From Oscarella lobularis (lineage: Eukaryota; Porifera; Homoscleromorpha; Homosclerophorida; Oscarellidae): DNA of 64,000 nt. Shown piece after piece: positions 52,476 through 63,278 of the stretch (the stretch's first letter is position 1; the number at the start of each line of letters is the position of its first letter). The notes beneath the pieces are model-generated. The model was not told the DNA's origin. It saw only the letters and a program-made list of their open reading frames with translations, and searched no databases. Location of the stretch: NCBI RefSeq assembly GCF_947507565.1, contig NC_089182.1:1116001-1180000 (forward strand). The letters are read 5' to 3'. The translations under genes and the position numbers were made by a program.

Positions 52476-54279
52476 GGCTAGAGTCATGGTGTAGGTGAAG
52501 TCTAATTTCTTGGCCAAGGCGTTCGTCAGTTCAACGATCAAGCCGGTGAGATTGTTTTCTGTGTCTTCTCCCCTTGGAAATGTGTTGTTGGGATCGTACA
52601 TCAAAAACGGCCACTCCTACAGTAGGACAAAGTTCACTGCGCATTGCCTTATATTTTTACCTTCGTGACACGAAAGTGTAGTTGTGACGGGTTATCGTTG
52701 CTACGCGCCGCTGGAGAACAAGGGACAGCTCATCTTGGTCGCCTTTCTGTCGCTTGGTCTTCTTTTTGGACGACTGTGTGTTCGTGTGACAAGGTCACTT
52801 GACTGTCGCGAGCAAATCCAATCTGCAAACATAAGGCTCTCTAATGATGTCAAGGCGAACGAACAGGTTAAACCTTTTGAAACGCCCGCAACCGAAATTT
52901 CAGAATGTAACAAAATTTCAGAATGTCATAAGCTGCTTGAAACCTTACCTTATTAACTGACAGTCTACTTGGCTAATAACAAAGGAGCTCAAAAAATTCA
53001 AAATAGGCTCACATTGCGATCGACAAAAGCTTTGGTTTCCTTTTCTGTATTAGACACAAGAAAGTCCATTATAGTGTGAAGTGATAAGACCTTTTCTTAG
53101 AAAAAAATCTAAATTGAATATTTTTCTTGATAACACTTTCCTACCAGTTGATCTTCTCTCGATAAAAACAACTGATGTCGGATAGACGAGAGCAGCCGCA
53201 CATTTGCTCAATTCGCGCTCTGAGTCGTTTTACAATGTCTTGGTCGTGCTGATGGTGAGACTTTCTCAATCCCAATACGTTCGCCTCAGTATCTATAGGC
53301 CAGTCTGGCATGTCAAACGTCATCTGTAACGCATCAAAATTACAAGACAATAAAGTAGTCCGAAAAGTTGCCTTTTGGGTTGTGTCTTCGTTCATAAGAA
53401 AGCTAAAATTCGTGGTTTGATAAGTACGGTGAAAAATCTGCAAGGAAATTTAACCGAAGAAATCCTAGTATTATTCACTGGCTTTGCCTTCAGAAAAAAA
53501 TTGTAGCAAGATACTGTTGTGCATATTACAAAAGCCGCGTCGTGATTAGTGACAATAAGGTCAGCTAGTCTATCCAGTTGATCATCAGGCATCAACCGTG
53601 TTGCCGGGACAACAAGATCAACAGACGAATTTTCGTCAAACTTAAATCCTACACCAATACTAAGGGTTACAGTTTTGCACCCATATGGATTATCACCGTC
53701 ACTCCTATCTCCAATCACAGCCATAGATGTCCATCTCAGTTTCTCAGCCAATGCGGAGAACGTCTGAGCGGCAGCTGCGTGAGAGTGATCTGTAAGGCTA
53801 ATGTGCACTGGCTCATTTTTGAACCAAACGGAAATGACTGGTGGTTGTAGTAACACCTCCTCTGCATAGAATCAATCTCTAGTAGTGGTGAAGCATTCGC
53901 CCAGTCCCATACCTGCATCCACAAGACAATCCACGATTCGATACGACTTGCAGATTCCAGGGTAACGAAGATGTGGATGGAGCATAATTGCAGCAAAATC
54001 AATCAGCGATGAATTGACGAGCAATTTCTCAATCGATTTGCAGAGAGCTAAAGAAAAAATGTCATCAAAGGACGGTAACGTGTGTGCAAAGCCTCTCGCC
54101 GACAACTGTAATGTCTGCGTCAACCAGTACCAGCAAAACAAAACCCCGAGCAGCGTTTGCAATCGTCAGTGAATCGCCTACGTACCCACAGAAACTGGCG
54201 GACACAAGTGATCGCCTACATCGACAGCGATCAAAGCGAAAAGATACAGCAGCCGCGCGCGGGCCGCTGCGTGGCGCAT
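52476..54279 (-). CDS. ionotropic glutamate receptor-like gene, truncated after the start of the ligand-binding domain
   Basis: ATG 54279 starts a signal peptide (MRHAAARARLLYLFALIAVD). The next exons carry an amino-terminal ANF-receptor fold: LPSFDDIFSLALCKSIEKLL, VISVWFKNEPVHISLTDHSH, SALAEKLRWTSMAVIGDRSD, DQLDRLADLIVTNHDAAFVI, and a later exon with FRTTLLSCNFDALQMTFDMP. The last exon found, EWPFLMYDPNN to GLIVELTNALAKKLDFTYTM, is the opening of the glutamate-binding S1 lobe and ends in a proper donor (gtgagtgagcc at 52475). No exon for the pore, S2 or membrane spans follows; instead the duplicated GPCR block begins. The join before the S1 exon did not keep frame in my reading. Probably a gene remnant. 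Confidence 0.6.
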
Positions 54280-54604
54280 CGTGCACGAAGCCTAAAGAGG
54301 TCGTTTAGCTGTCTTGCACCATTGAGCATCTAATAAAACGTTACCAAACTCTAACTTCGACCGACAGAGGCCGAAGAGCTGCGAATAGACCCTGGCAGAG
54401 ACCCTGGCAGAAAAGAGACAGGCAGAGACCTCCAGAGTGAGACACTTAGCGCGCTCTCCCACGCACGCACGAGATAAAGCATATGTAAATTTTCGGAGCT
54501 TTATTGACGGACGACGTGCATACAGACAAGAAAAAACATATCAAGAATTGCAGGCATATGTAGTCTATCATCGTGTCATTCAAAAAGAAATTCACCGCTT
54601 AAAC
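54280..54604. other. intergenic between iGluR-like gene and FN2 gene A
   Basis: Short direct repeats (ccctggcagagaccctggcag, about 54390) near the iGluR 5' side. Otherwise the FN2 A 3' flank. No gene seen. Confidence 0.45.
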
Positions 54605-55777
54605 TCAATAAATAGAGGCCGGAGGAGATATAGAGCATGCCTTGGCCTGGGGTTCACTGCAGTAGCCCCAAGAGGTGACAAGATGACCTGACGTGATAGC
54701 TGTTGCGCACCAATAAAAGTTGGTTGTATCTTCTTTCGTACAATTAGTGTACACTTGACCCTTGTGCGTAAACGGAAAGACGCATGGCCATCCATCGTAT
54801 GTCAGACACTGCGTTGATCCGGTGCTGGAAGCACTCGGAGTGGCGGAGGTATCATCACACTGGCATATACCATAGTCTATGTCGGGATTGTCGCCGGTTG
54901 CACACCACGGAGTCCCACCAAAGTCGACAGTCGTGCATTCATCATACGTGATTCCATTATACACAAACGGAAATCTGCACGGTATTCCAGACGTAGTTGT
55001 CGTACATCGTCTGGCCATCTGGGCGTTGCTTGGTGCAGCAGGAGATGGTGTTGAGACCCGACCCGAGCATGCCTCGGACTGAGGTTCACTGCAGTAGCCC
55101 CAAGAGGTGACAAGAGGACCTGACATAGCTGTTGCGCACCAAAAAAAGTTGGTTGTATCATCTTCTCTTGTACAATTAGTGTACACTTGACCCTTGTGCG
55201 TAAACGGAAAGACGCATGGCGATCCATCGTATGTCAGACACTGCGTTGATCCCGTGCTGGAAGCACTCGGAGTGTCTATGGTGGAGGTATCATCACACTG
55301 ACATACATCATAGTCTATGTTAGGATTGTCGCCGGTTGCACACCACAGAGTGTCACCAAAGTCGACGGTCGTGCATTCATGATATGTGATTCCGTTATAC
55401 TCGAACGGGAACCTGCACGGTATTCCAGATTCAGTTGTCATACATCGTCTGGCCATCTGGGCGTTGACTGTACTGAAATTGGTTCCATTGGTGGGTGCAG
55501 CAGGACGTGACGTCGAGTCCTGACGCAAACATGTGGGACAGTAGTGCCAAGAGGTCATGGTGAGATCTGATCCAGTCAAAGTTGCACACCAAGCATTCTC
55601 GGGAGAATCTTCTGTTGTGCAAGTAGTGTAGCGTTGACCTTTGTATATGAACGGGAATTTGCACGGTAATCCGGCGTACGTCGGACATAGCGGTGGCCTG
55701 GTGGTCGGGGCGCCCAGTACAAATACACACAGAGGCACACAAATAAAAACAATAAAACTGACGAAATGGTGGAGCAT
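54605..55777 (-). CDS. secreted fibronectin type II repeat protein A (five modules, intronless)
   Basis: The ATG at 55777 (MLHHFVSFIVFICVPLCVFV, signal peptide) is taken as start; the open frame reaches a non-ATG codon upstream. 390 residues without introns to the stop at 54605-54607. Five FN2 modules, each with the C..PC.FPF.Y.G..Y..C...D...WCAT......W..C pattern, for example LPCKFPFIYKGQRYTTC and SPCVFPFTHKGQVYTNC. Modules 2-3 and 4-5 form a duplicated pair: 2 and 4 share IPCRFPF.YNGITY..CTTV with ICQC ends, 3 and 5 share the THKGQVYTNCT core. Ser/Thr/Pro linkers. FN2 modules bind collagen or gelatin in other animals; here that is inference. Tandem partner of FN2 B. Confidence 0.88.
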   Translation of the reverse strand: MLHHFVSFIVFICVPLCVFVLGAPTTRPPLCPTYAGLPCKFPFIYKGQRYTTCTTEDSPENAWCATLTGSDLTMTSWHYCPTCLRQDSTSRPAAPTNGTNFSTVNAQMARRCMTTESGIPCRFPFEYNGITYHECTTVDFGDTLWCATGDNPNIDYDVCQCDDTSTIDTPSASSTGSTQCLTYDGSPCVFPFTHKGQVYTNCTREDDTTNFFWCATAMSGPLVTSWGYCSEPQSEACSGRVSTPSPAAPSNAQMARRCTTTTSGIPCRFPFVYNGITYDECTTVDFGGTPWCATGDNPDIDYGICQCDDTSATPSASSTGSTQCLTYDGWPCVFPFTHKGQVYTNCTKEDTTNFYWCATAITSGHLVTSWGYCSEPQAKACSISPPASIY

Positions 55778-56257
55778 CTTCTCAACAGTGCTTGACAATT
55801 CCAAATGACTTGGGCCGAAGACTGTGGCTGCATTTCTAGTTTATTAGGAAGCGAGGTCGGGAAGTCAAAGACGCGCTACTGCATCATTAGTGACGTCAAT
55901 GAAGTTTCCGGACGTTTAGACAAGCCACGCAACAGAGGGAGGACGTGGAAGCTAAACCAGACAGCTTTTGCTATTCAGTACACGACCAATAATAGATCGG
56001 AAGCGACCCACGCGATTCCGCGTTGCTCTGCTTGTTGCGCGTACCTCGGTTAGCAGAAGGACGTCACTGGTAAACCGCGATTGATTCTATTGTCCGCCTA
56101 GATGTATACGTTACCACCAGGCTCCGAGACACTTCGTGCGCTCTTGCACGGTATATCCAGTAGTTCTTCGAGGATTTTATTGACAGACAACACATGGAAC
56201 GGTTGCACAAAGAAAAGAAAAGAATCGCAGGCACGTCATGGTATATAATCGTGTTAC
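55778..56257. other. intergenic between FN2 A and FN2 B
   Basis: The stretch just upstream of A (about 55805-55865, ccgaagactgtggctgcatt) recurs upstream of B at about 57870, so promoters were duplicated with the genes. No other gene seen. Confidence 0.55.
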
Positions 56258-57844
56258 TCAGAGACGAATTAAGTCCTGACGCGAACATGCTTCGGCCTGG
56301 GGTTCACTGCAGTAGCACCAAGAGGTGACAACAAGATTTAATGTAGCTGTTGCACACCAAGGTAAATTGGAGAATCCATTGTGTTCTCTCGTGCAATTAG
56401 TGTACAGGTGGTCCTTGTACGTAAACGGAAAGACGCATGGCAATCCACTGAATGTCGGACACTGCTTTGATTTGGTGGTGATGGTGGGGCTGATACCTCC
56501 AGCGTTTCCGCTTCCAGGCTTTTTAGCACCCCCATCGCTCCCAGAACCCTCAGCACTCCCAGAACTTTCAGCACCCTCAGCGCTGCCAGCGCTCCCAGAA
56601 CCCTCAGCGCTCTCAGCACTCCCAGAACTTTCTGCATTCTCAGCGCTTCCAGCACTTCCAGCACTAAAATTGCTTCCATTGGTGGGTGCAACAGGAGGTG
56701 GTGTTGAGTCTTCGTGCGAACACGCCTCGGCCTGGGGAGTAATGCAATAGTTCCAAGAGGTGATGGTGAGATCAGCTTCAGTCACCGTTGCGCACCAAGC
56801 ATAATTGGGAGACTCTACTTGTGTGCAAGTAGTGTACCATTGACCAAGGTACGTAAACGGAAAGACGCATGGTAATCCACCGTATGTCGGACACTGATCG
56901 GTGGTATTGATACCTCCAGCACTTTCGCTCCCAGGCCTTCTAGTGGTGCCAGCACTTCCAGGATTTCCAGCCCTAAAATTGCTTCCATTGGTGGGTGCAG
57001 CAGGAGGTGGCGTCGAGTCCTGAAGCGAACATGCCTCGGCCAGGGGATTAATGCAGTTGTCCCAAGAGGTGAAGGTGAGATCTGCTGCAGTCCCAGTTGC
57101 ACACCAAGCATGCCCGGAAGAATTTGCTTCTGTGCAAGTAGTGTACCGTTGACCAAGGTACGTAAACGGAAATACGCATGGCAATCCGCCGCGTGTCTGA
57201 CATAGCGGTGGTGGCCTGGTGGTTGGAAAATTGCTTCCATTGGTGGGTACAACAGGAGGTGGCGTTGAGTCCTGGCGCGAACATGCCTCGGCCTGGGGAT
57301 TAATGCAATAGTTCCAAGAGGTGATGGTGAGATCAGCTTCAGTCACCGTTGCGCACCAAGCATAATTGGGAGAATCTACTTGTGTGCAAGTAGTGTACCG
57401 TTGACCAAGGTACGTAAACGGAAAGACGCATGGCAATCCAGCGTATGTCGGACACTGCTGGGTGGTATTGATGCCTCCAGCACTTTCGCTCCCAGGCCTT
57501 CTAGTGGTGCCAGCACTTCCAGGATTTCCAGCCCTAAAACTGCTTCCATTGGTGGGTGCATCAGGAGGTGGCGTCGAGTCCTGAAGCGAACATGTGGGAT
57601 TAATGCAGTAGTGCCAAGAGGTGACGGTGAGATCTGCTGTAGTCCCCGTTGCGCACCAAGCATAATTGGGAGAATCTTCTTCGGTGCAAGCAGTGTAGCG
57701 TTGACCTTTGTACGTAAACGGGAAACTGCACGGTGATCCGCCATATGTCTGACATAGCGGTGGCCTGGTGGTCGGGGCGCCCTGTACAAATGCACACAGC
57801 GGCACACAAATAAAAACAATAAAACTGACAGAATAGCAGAGCAT
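56258..57844 (-). CDS. secreted fibronectin type II repeat protein B (five modules, intronless)
   Basis: ATG 57844, signal peptide MLCYSVSFIVFICVPLCAFV, 528 residues, no intron, stop 56258-56260. Five FN2 modules (SPCSFPFTYKGQRYTAC, LPCVFPFTYLGQRYTTC twice, LPCVFPFTYLGQWYTTC, LPCVFPFTYKDHLYTNC). The linker RAGNPGSAGTTRRPGSESAG occurs twice, showing an internal duplication of a two-module block. Between modules 4 and 5 the linker is a Gly/Ser/Ala/Glu low-complexity run. The signal peptide and module 1 are nearly those of protein A. Predicted secreted matrix or mucus component. Confidence 0.88.
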   Translation of the reverse strand: MLCYSVSFIVFICVPLCAFVQGAPTTRPPLCQTYGGSPCSFPFTYKGQRYTACTEEDSPNYAWCATGTTADLTVTSWHYCINPTCSLQDSTPPPDAPTNGSSFRAGNPGSAGTTRRPGSESAGGINTTQQCPTYAGLPCVFPFTYLGQRYTTCTQVDSPNYAWCATVTEADLTITSWNYCINPQAEACSRQDSTPPPVVPTNGSNFPTTRPPPLCQTRGGLPCVFPFTYLGQRYTTCTEANSSGHAWCATGTAADLTFTSWDNCINPLAEACSLQDSTPPPAAPTNGSNFRAGNPGSAGTTRRPGSESAGGINTTDQCPTYGGLPCVFPFTYLGQWYTTCTQVESPNYAWCATVTEADLTITSWNYCITPQAEACSHEDSTPPPVAPTNGSNFSAGSAGSAENAESSGSAESAEGSGSAGSAEGAESSGSAEGSGSDGGAKKPGSGNAGGISPTITTKSKQCPTFSGLPCVFPFTYKDHLYTNCTREHNGFSNLPWCATATLNLVVTSWCYCSEPQAEACSRQDLIRL

Positions 57845-58797
57845 CTTCTCAACAGAATGACGCAGGCCGAAGACTGTGACTGCATTTATAGTTTGTGAGG
57901 TCGGGAAGTCCTAGTGCCCTCGATGAGAGAACCGACATTTCCAGCGTTTAGATAAGCCCACGGAAGCTAAAGAGATTGTTTGTACTAGCTAGTAAATAAT
58001 AGACCACAGGTACCTGTGACGTCTTTCTGCTAACCAAGGTACGCACAACACGCAAAGCAACAGCATAGATCGCTTCCGATCGTATTGCCTGGCTAGATTT
58101 AAACGTCACTTTGCACTGAAGCCACAGGACTAAGTAAACGAAGCGTCGAAGGGATTCCGTCTTGCGATTGGTTTGGCTGCTAATTGAAGAGATACGACGT
58201 CGTAGTAATCATTGAATGCCGATTATTATGCAACGAGGAAGCGTCACGGTAGGATGCGATGGATACTAACTAACAATGATTCTTTGACGCTATTGGCTGT
58301 CTCCGGCTTGGCTTGTCATGAATGCGGGAAGCCGCTTGGGTGTAACATCGATATTTCACGGACTGACTGAATAGGGATTCCTTTTGCTTCCGAGTCCGTT
58401 TGACCATGCAGAATAATACATATAGGTTAGCACGTACTGTAACCTCACCGCGGTGAAGTGAATCCGACGAGATGGCTCTTCAGTTGCCTCGCATGGCAGC
58501 GACGTTTTCCCATTGCCAGGACGTCCAAACATAACACTCCTAGTCAGACAAGCGACCGACGTCAACTCGCAATCGAGGCGACTTCGATTTAGCCAATTCC
58601 GTACGCAGATCGGCTACTGCTCTTTCCATGCTTCTCTCGTGCACCGGACTGTAGTAAACGCGACCGCTACGTACTCTTACCAGCGTGCGTTAGTGGTAAA
58701 CCTGCATTGAGATCCGATCCGCCGCATCGAGATCTCGGCTGATTCATGCTCAAGTTGGTTTTACCGCATTTGTAGCAACTCTAAAGCAAATGCTTCG
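57845..58797. other. intergenic, FN2 B promoter to ARB2 copy 2
   Basis: Contains the FN2 B promoter flank. A minus-strand frame near 58440-58535 includes FGRPGNGKTS, reminiscent of a Walker A loop, but nothing else of an ATPase surrounds it. No supported gene. Confidence 0.4.
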
Positions 58798-60244
58798 ATG
58801 GGAGCTATAAACGACAAATACAATGATTTGACGTTTCCGAAGACTCTAGAAGGCTTCGGCTATAAATTCAACACAGGCACAGTAGATAGAATCATTGCCT
58901 TTTTATAGGATTTATGCATTTAGAGGGAAGAATCGAGGATATCGAAACGGGACAGCCTTTTCAGTTCGTCGTACGGGAAAACGATCAACAGTACAATCAA
59001 GCGAGATACGGAGCGTTAGGAAAAGTGCTTATAGAAATGAGCTTGCGATGCTTATTCACTTAGTGTACGGGTAGATTGTTGATGAAACAATATTTCGGCT
59101 ACTGGAAAATGATTGTGGCCTCAAAAAAATTGACATTCCGGTCTGTGTCTGCCAACGTTCTCTAATTCAAATTTATCTTACGTGAATATTGTTAGTTTAA
59201 TAAAGGCAGCTTCTTTTTTGCTTCGGAAGATTGCAGGACAAATGGGAAAAAACTTCTGGTTATAATACACGGGAGTGGGGTTGTTAGAGCAGGACAGTGG
59301 TCTCGCAGGTTACTATATATGATATGTTGTTATTAGAATCAAATACTTTTGCTAGATTAATAATCAACAACAGCCTTGATGAAGGTTCTCAGATTCCTTA
59401 CATAAAGAAGGCTCTAGATGTATGTATATAAACTAAGCTAATACTGTTTAATTACTATTTCAGCTTGGGTATGCTGTTTTGGTCACCAATGGCAATCACA
59501 ATGCTGTTGAAATCGATAGGAGGAGTAGCAGAGGAATCAGAGTACAGCAATTATTTCACAAATGTAAAATAATTGCAATTCTTATTAAAATCAAAGGGGT
59601 CTTCTACTCCTGAGAAACACATGGAATATGTGTGGCGTCACTTTCTTTCCCAATGCCCCGCTAAATTTATTGATGTCATTGCTCACAGTTATGGGGGTGT
59701 AGTGACCGTATCCTGGGTAACATATTTTTCTAACGATAAGTTCTTACCTGATGATATTTGTGCACAGTTGTCTCAACATGAAATTGCCCGAGAAAAAGTT
59801 CGAAAAATTGCGTTCACAGATTCCGTTCATAGTATCAGTTTGGAAATGGCTGATGAAAAAACTCAAACTTGGTTTGAGCAGGTAGGTAGCAGCGATGAAT
59901 TGCATTGAAGTGTAGTAAACTGCTCGTATTGATTAGCATGCCATTAATTGGGTGTCATCAAATGAGTATGTTGGAAAATTTGTTCGAAAATACCGAGGAG
60001 ACGTCTATTGCGTTTCAGCAGGTTCCTTGGGGCAGCATCTTATTTTGAAAAAATAATTGCTTGTCTAACAGGCACTATTACTCACGCTGAGACGCCATGG
60101 AAATCGTTTGCACAGATTTTTGAATTTTTTGAAAGTGGAGAGAGAATTGTCGACTTCGTTAGTGGCCTACAAAAAGATGAAAAGAAAAGGACGACAATGG
60201 GGGGAAAAGAAGCGGAGGGGGGTATTAATGTTAGAGAATCATGA
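58798..60244 (+). CDS. ARB2A: ARB2/FAM172-type alpha/beta-hydrolase, tandem copy 1
   Basis: ATG 58798 ([20 protein letters not shown]), then exons matching FAM172A/ARB2A in order: [74 protein letters not shown] (oxyanion-type HGSG), [70 protein letters not shown] (Ser nucleophile elbow), [20 protein letters not shown], and [20 protein letters not shown] (His region). Stop at 60242-60244. Intron 1 uses a gc donor (ACAG|gcacag). No signal peptide seen. The animal family acts in nuclear RNA/chromatin processes; catalysis is undemonstrated, though the triad positions are kept. Confidence 0.86.
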
Positions 60245-60416
60245 CATACTTAAAAAATTGAGTACTAGTCTTTAAATACATACTTTTTTGACTTTCAATG
60301 TACACTGATGAAAAAATGTCATCTCGCGACTATTAGCGTGCGTTAGTGGTAACAAAAACAGCACTGTAAAAATTGGTTTTACCGCTTTGTGTGTCTTCGT
60401 AGCAAGTTTTGCTTTT

Positions 60417-63063
60417 ATGTCTTCGAAGCCAGCAGACGCAGATGCTTTGATGGGAACTACAAACGAGAAATGCGATGATTTGACATTTCCGACGACTCTA
60501 GAAGGCTTTGGCTACACATTCAACACAGGTACACTACAGCAACAGCACCATTTCCGATCTACCAGCAACCCAGTACGCACCTAGAGGGAAGAATCGAAGA
60601 TATCGAAACCGGAAAGCCTTTTCAGTTCGTCGTACGGGAAGACGATCGACAATTCAATCAAGCGAGATACGAAGCGTTGGGAAAAGTGATTAATAGCTAT
60701 ATACTAGATAATGATGGCTTTTCGTGAGCCATCATGGGATCCCCGAACACCCCCAGCACATTCTTATTACTCTAATTTTTGTAAATCATTTTTGCATAAT
60801 TCGCATCGCACTGCCTAACCACGTGAGTTGGCGTGCTTTATTTTCCGCAAAAGCCTACAATTTGGCCTCTTATGTACGCGTGACGCAGAGCTATGCCTCT
60901 CCTAACGCTAACCTCTGCCCCTTTGGGTGATCGTGTCGCGAGGCCCATTATCAGCTCGCAGTTGGGTTTGCGTGCTGCGAGCTGCGCTCGCAGCACGACA
61001 AACCCAACGTGCTCCTTTACTGCGTTCCCTTTATGAACGTTACTAATAAAGCTCATTGCTATGTGCCCGTTATGTTTAATAGTATTTATCCTCGATAATG
61101 TAGGCTGTATAATATGCCTACTCCTTCCTGAAAAGTTTTAAACACAATCCGGGGTTCCTATAAACTGTGACGTCACCTTTTTATGTACATTTTGTTCAAA
61201 ATACGGGAGAGTATGACATCACAATGAATGTGATGTCATAAAGGCACATGTGTGCGTGATTGGCCCAAGTGCGATTGTGACGTCAGGGTTACCGACAGAC
61301 ACACACTTTGGTTTTTGGGCGATCACGTTTGAGAGACCCTCCCACCAGGGCGCGCGCGGGCTTTGCCCGCGCGCGCCCTGGTGTTCGGGGAATTAACTTG
61401 CGATGCTTATTCAATTTTATTGTGCGAGTAGGTTGTCGATGAAACAATATTTCAGCTACTGGAAACTGATTGTGGCCTCAGAAAAATCGAGATTCCGGTC
61501 TGTATCTGCCAACAGTCTCTAATTCAAATTTATCTTACGGGAATGCTGTTAGTTTGATAAAGACGAAGAGGAGCCCGGTAGCTTCTTTTTTGCTTCGGAG
61601 GACTGTACGGAAAATAAGGAAAAACTCCTGGTGATAATACATGGGAGTGGGGTTGTTAGAGCAGGACAGTGGTCTCGCAGGTTATTATGAAATCTTGTTA
61701 AATACTTAAGTAATCAGAATCAACTCCCTTTTTTGGTAGATTAATAATCAACAACAATCTTGAGCAAGGCTCTCAGATTCCTTACATAAAGAAGGCTCAA
61801 GAGGTATGTATATGAAAGAAGCTAATACTGTCCATGCTATTCAAAGTAATTTAGCTTGGGTATGCTGTTTTGGTCACCAATGGCAACCACAACGCCGTTG
61901 AAATCGATAGGTGGACAAGAAGAAGAATCAGAGTACATAGCAGTGGTATTTCACAAATGTAAAATAATTTTGATCTCATCAAAGGGGTCTTCTTCTCCTG
62001 AGGAACACATGGAATACGTGTGGCGTCACTTTCTTTCCAAATGCCCCGCCAAATTTATTGATGTCATGGCTCACAGTTATGGGGGCGTAGTGACCGTATC
62101 CTGGGTAACGCATCTCTAACCATTAAGTTCTTATCGTAAATATTTGTGCACAAGTTGTCTCAATATGAAAATGCTCGAGAAAAAGTTCGAAAAATTGCGT
62201 TCACAGATTCCGTTCACAGTATCAGCTTGGAAATAGCTGATGCAGAAACGCGGACTTGGTTTGAGCAGGTTGGTAGAAGGAAAGAATTTGGTGCATTGAT
62301 GCAAACTGCTTGAATTGATTAGCGTGCTATTAATTGGGTGTCATCAAATGAGTATGTTGGAAAATTTGTTCGAAAATACCGAGGAGACATCTTTTGCGTT
62401 TCAGCAGGTGCCTTGGGGCAGCATCTTATTTTGAATAAATTATTGATTGTTTACAGGAACTATTACTCACGAGGAGACGTCATGGAAATCGTTTGCACAG
62501 ATTTTTGCATTTTTTGAAAGCGCAGAGGGAGTCAGTGACGACGTCATTGCTAGCCTGCAAAAAGACGAGGAAAGTGAAGAAATGACATCTGAAGAAGACG
62601 AAGGAGAAGAACAAGAAGAAGAAAGAAAAGGCCAAGAAAAAGAGAAAGTGGACGAAGAAAAAGAGAAAGTGGACGAAGGTAATTAATTAATGTTATTACC
62701 TTATTTAATGCCATGACCAGTGAAGAGAGAATTGTAGACCTCGTTGATAGCCCGCAAAAAGACGAGAAGAACGAAGAGATGATACGTGACGAAGAAAAGG
62801 AAAAAGAAACAGAGAAAGATAACGATGAAAAGCAAGAAAACGACGCGGAAAGTAATAAATTGGTACCAAATTAAAATACAACAATCATTTACTGCTTTGA
62901 AGAGACTGATGGCAAAGAAAAGACAATCAATGATACGCAGAACGAAAAAGAGGCAGCTGGAGAAACGGAAGAGAATACGAACGTTGATGATAATGAGGAA
63001 GAAAAAGAAAAGCAACCAGAGAAAGAAAGCCCAAAGTTAGCACATGAAAGCACGGCGTTATGA
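60417..63063 (+). CDS. ARB2A: ARB2/FAM172-type alpha/beta-hydrolase, tandem copy 2 with acidic tail
   Basis: ATG 60417 (MSSKPADADALMGTTNEKCD), then the same exons as its neighbour: [120 protein letters not shown], and [20 protein letters not shown]. Intron 2 contains a MITE-like insertion (60703-61390) absent from the neighbour. After the shared end the gene adds three exons of Glu/Lys/Asp low complexity (EEDEGEEQEEERKGQEKEK, DEEKEKETEKDNDEKQEND, EEEKEKQPEKESPKLAHES) to TGA 63061-63063. The exon around 62105-62160 was spliced out as an intron by comparison with copy 1. Looks functional. Confidence 0.8.
60703..61390 (+). mobile_element. MITE-like non-autonomous repeat, copy 2
   Basis: Second copy of the repeat at 33632-34367: same left end (actagataatgatggc), ccccgaacacc at 60734, the 40-base hairpin gggtttgcgtgctgcgagc/... 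at about 60963-61006, and a right end cgcgccctggtgttcgggg at 61390. It sits in intron 2 of ARB2 copy 2; the matching intron of ARB2 copy 1 (about 59029-59071) has no such insertion, so it arrived after that duplication. The short acag run of copy 1 is missing. Confidence 0.8.
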
Positions 63064-63278
63064 AAAACGGAGCCATTGCCACCCCTTAGCCAGACCCTCT
63101 TTTTAGCCTTTTACACGCAGACTAATTTTTCATACAGAACATCATGCTTACCGATATTTTTTGCTGAATCCGCGGCATACATATATAACAGCGTACAAGC
63201 ACAGCAATCAACAGCTTACACAAAAGTGACAGAAAAAAAATCAAGTTTCACTGTTCATTCAAAACCGGCTCACCTTAT
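63064..63278. other. convergent 3' flanks, ARB2 copy 2 / NBR1
   Basis: Short interval between two converging genes, with no exon seen. Confidence 0.5.

Noticed and set aside
55802-55804. Upstream non-ATG start for FN2 protein A
   Set aside because: The codon is TTG; the ATG at 55777 directly precedes the signal peptide and matches the start of protein B.
58356-58565. Minus-strand P-loop ATPase suggested by GRPGNGKTS
   Set aside because: Only an isolated Walker-A-like string; no Walker B or surrounding fold.
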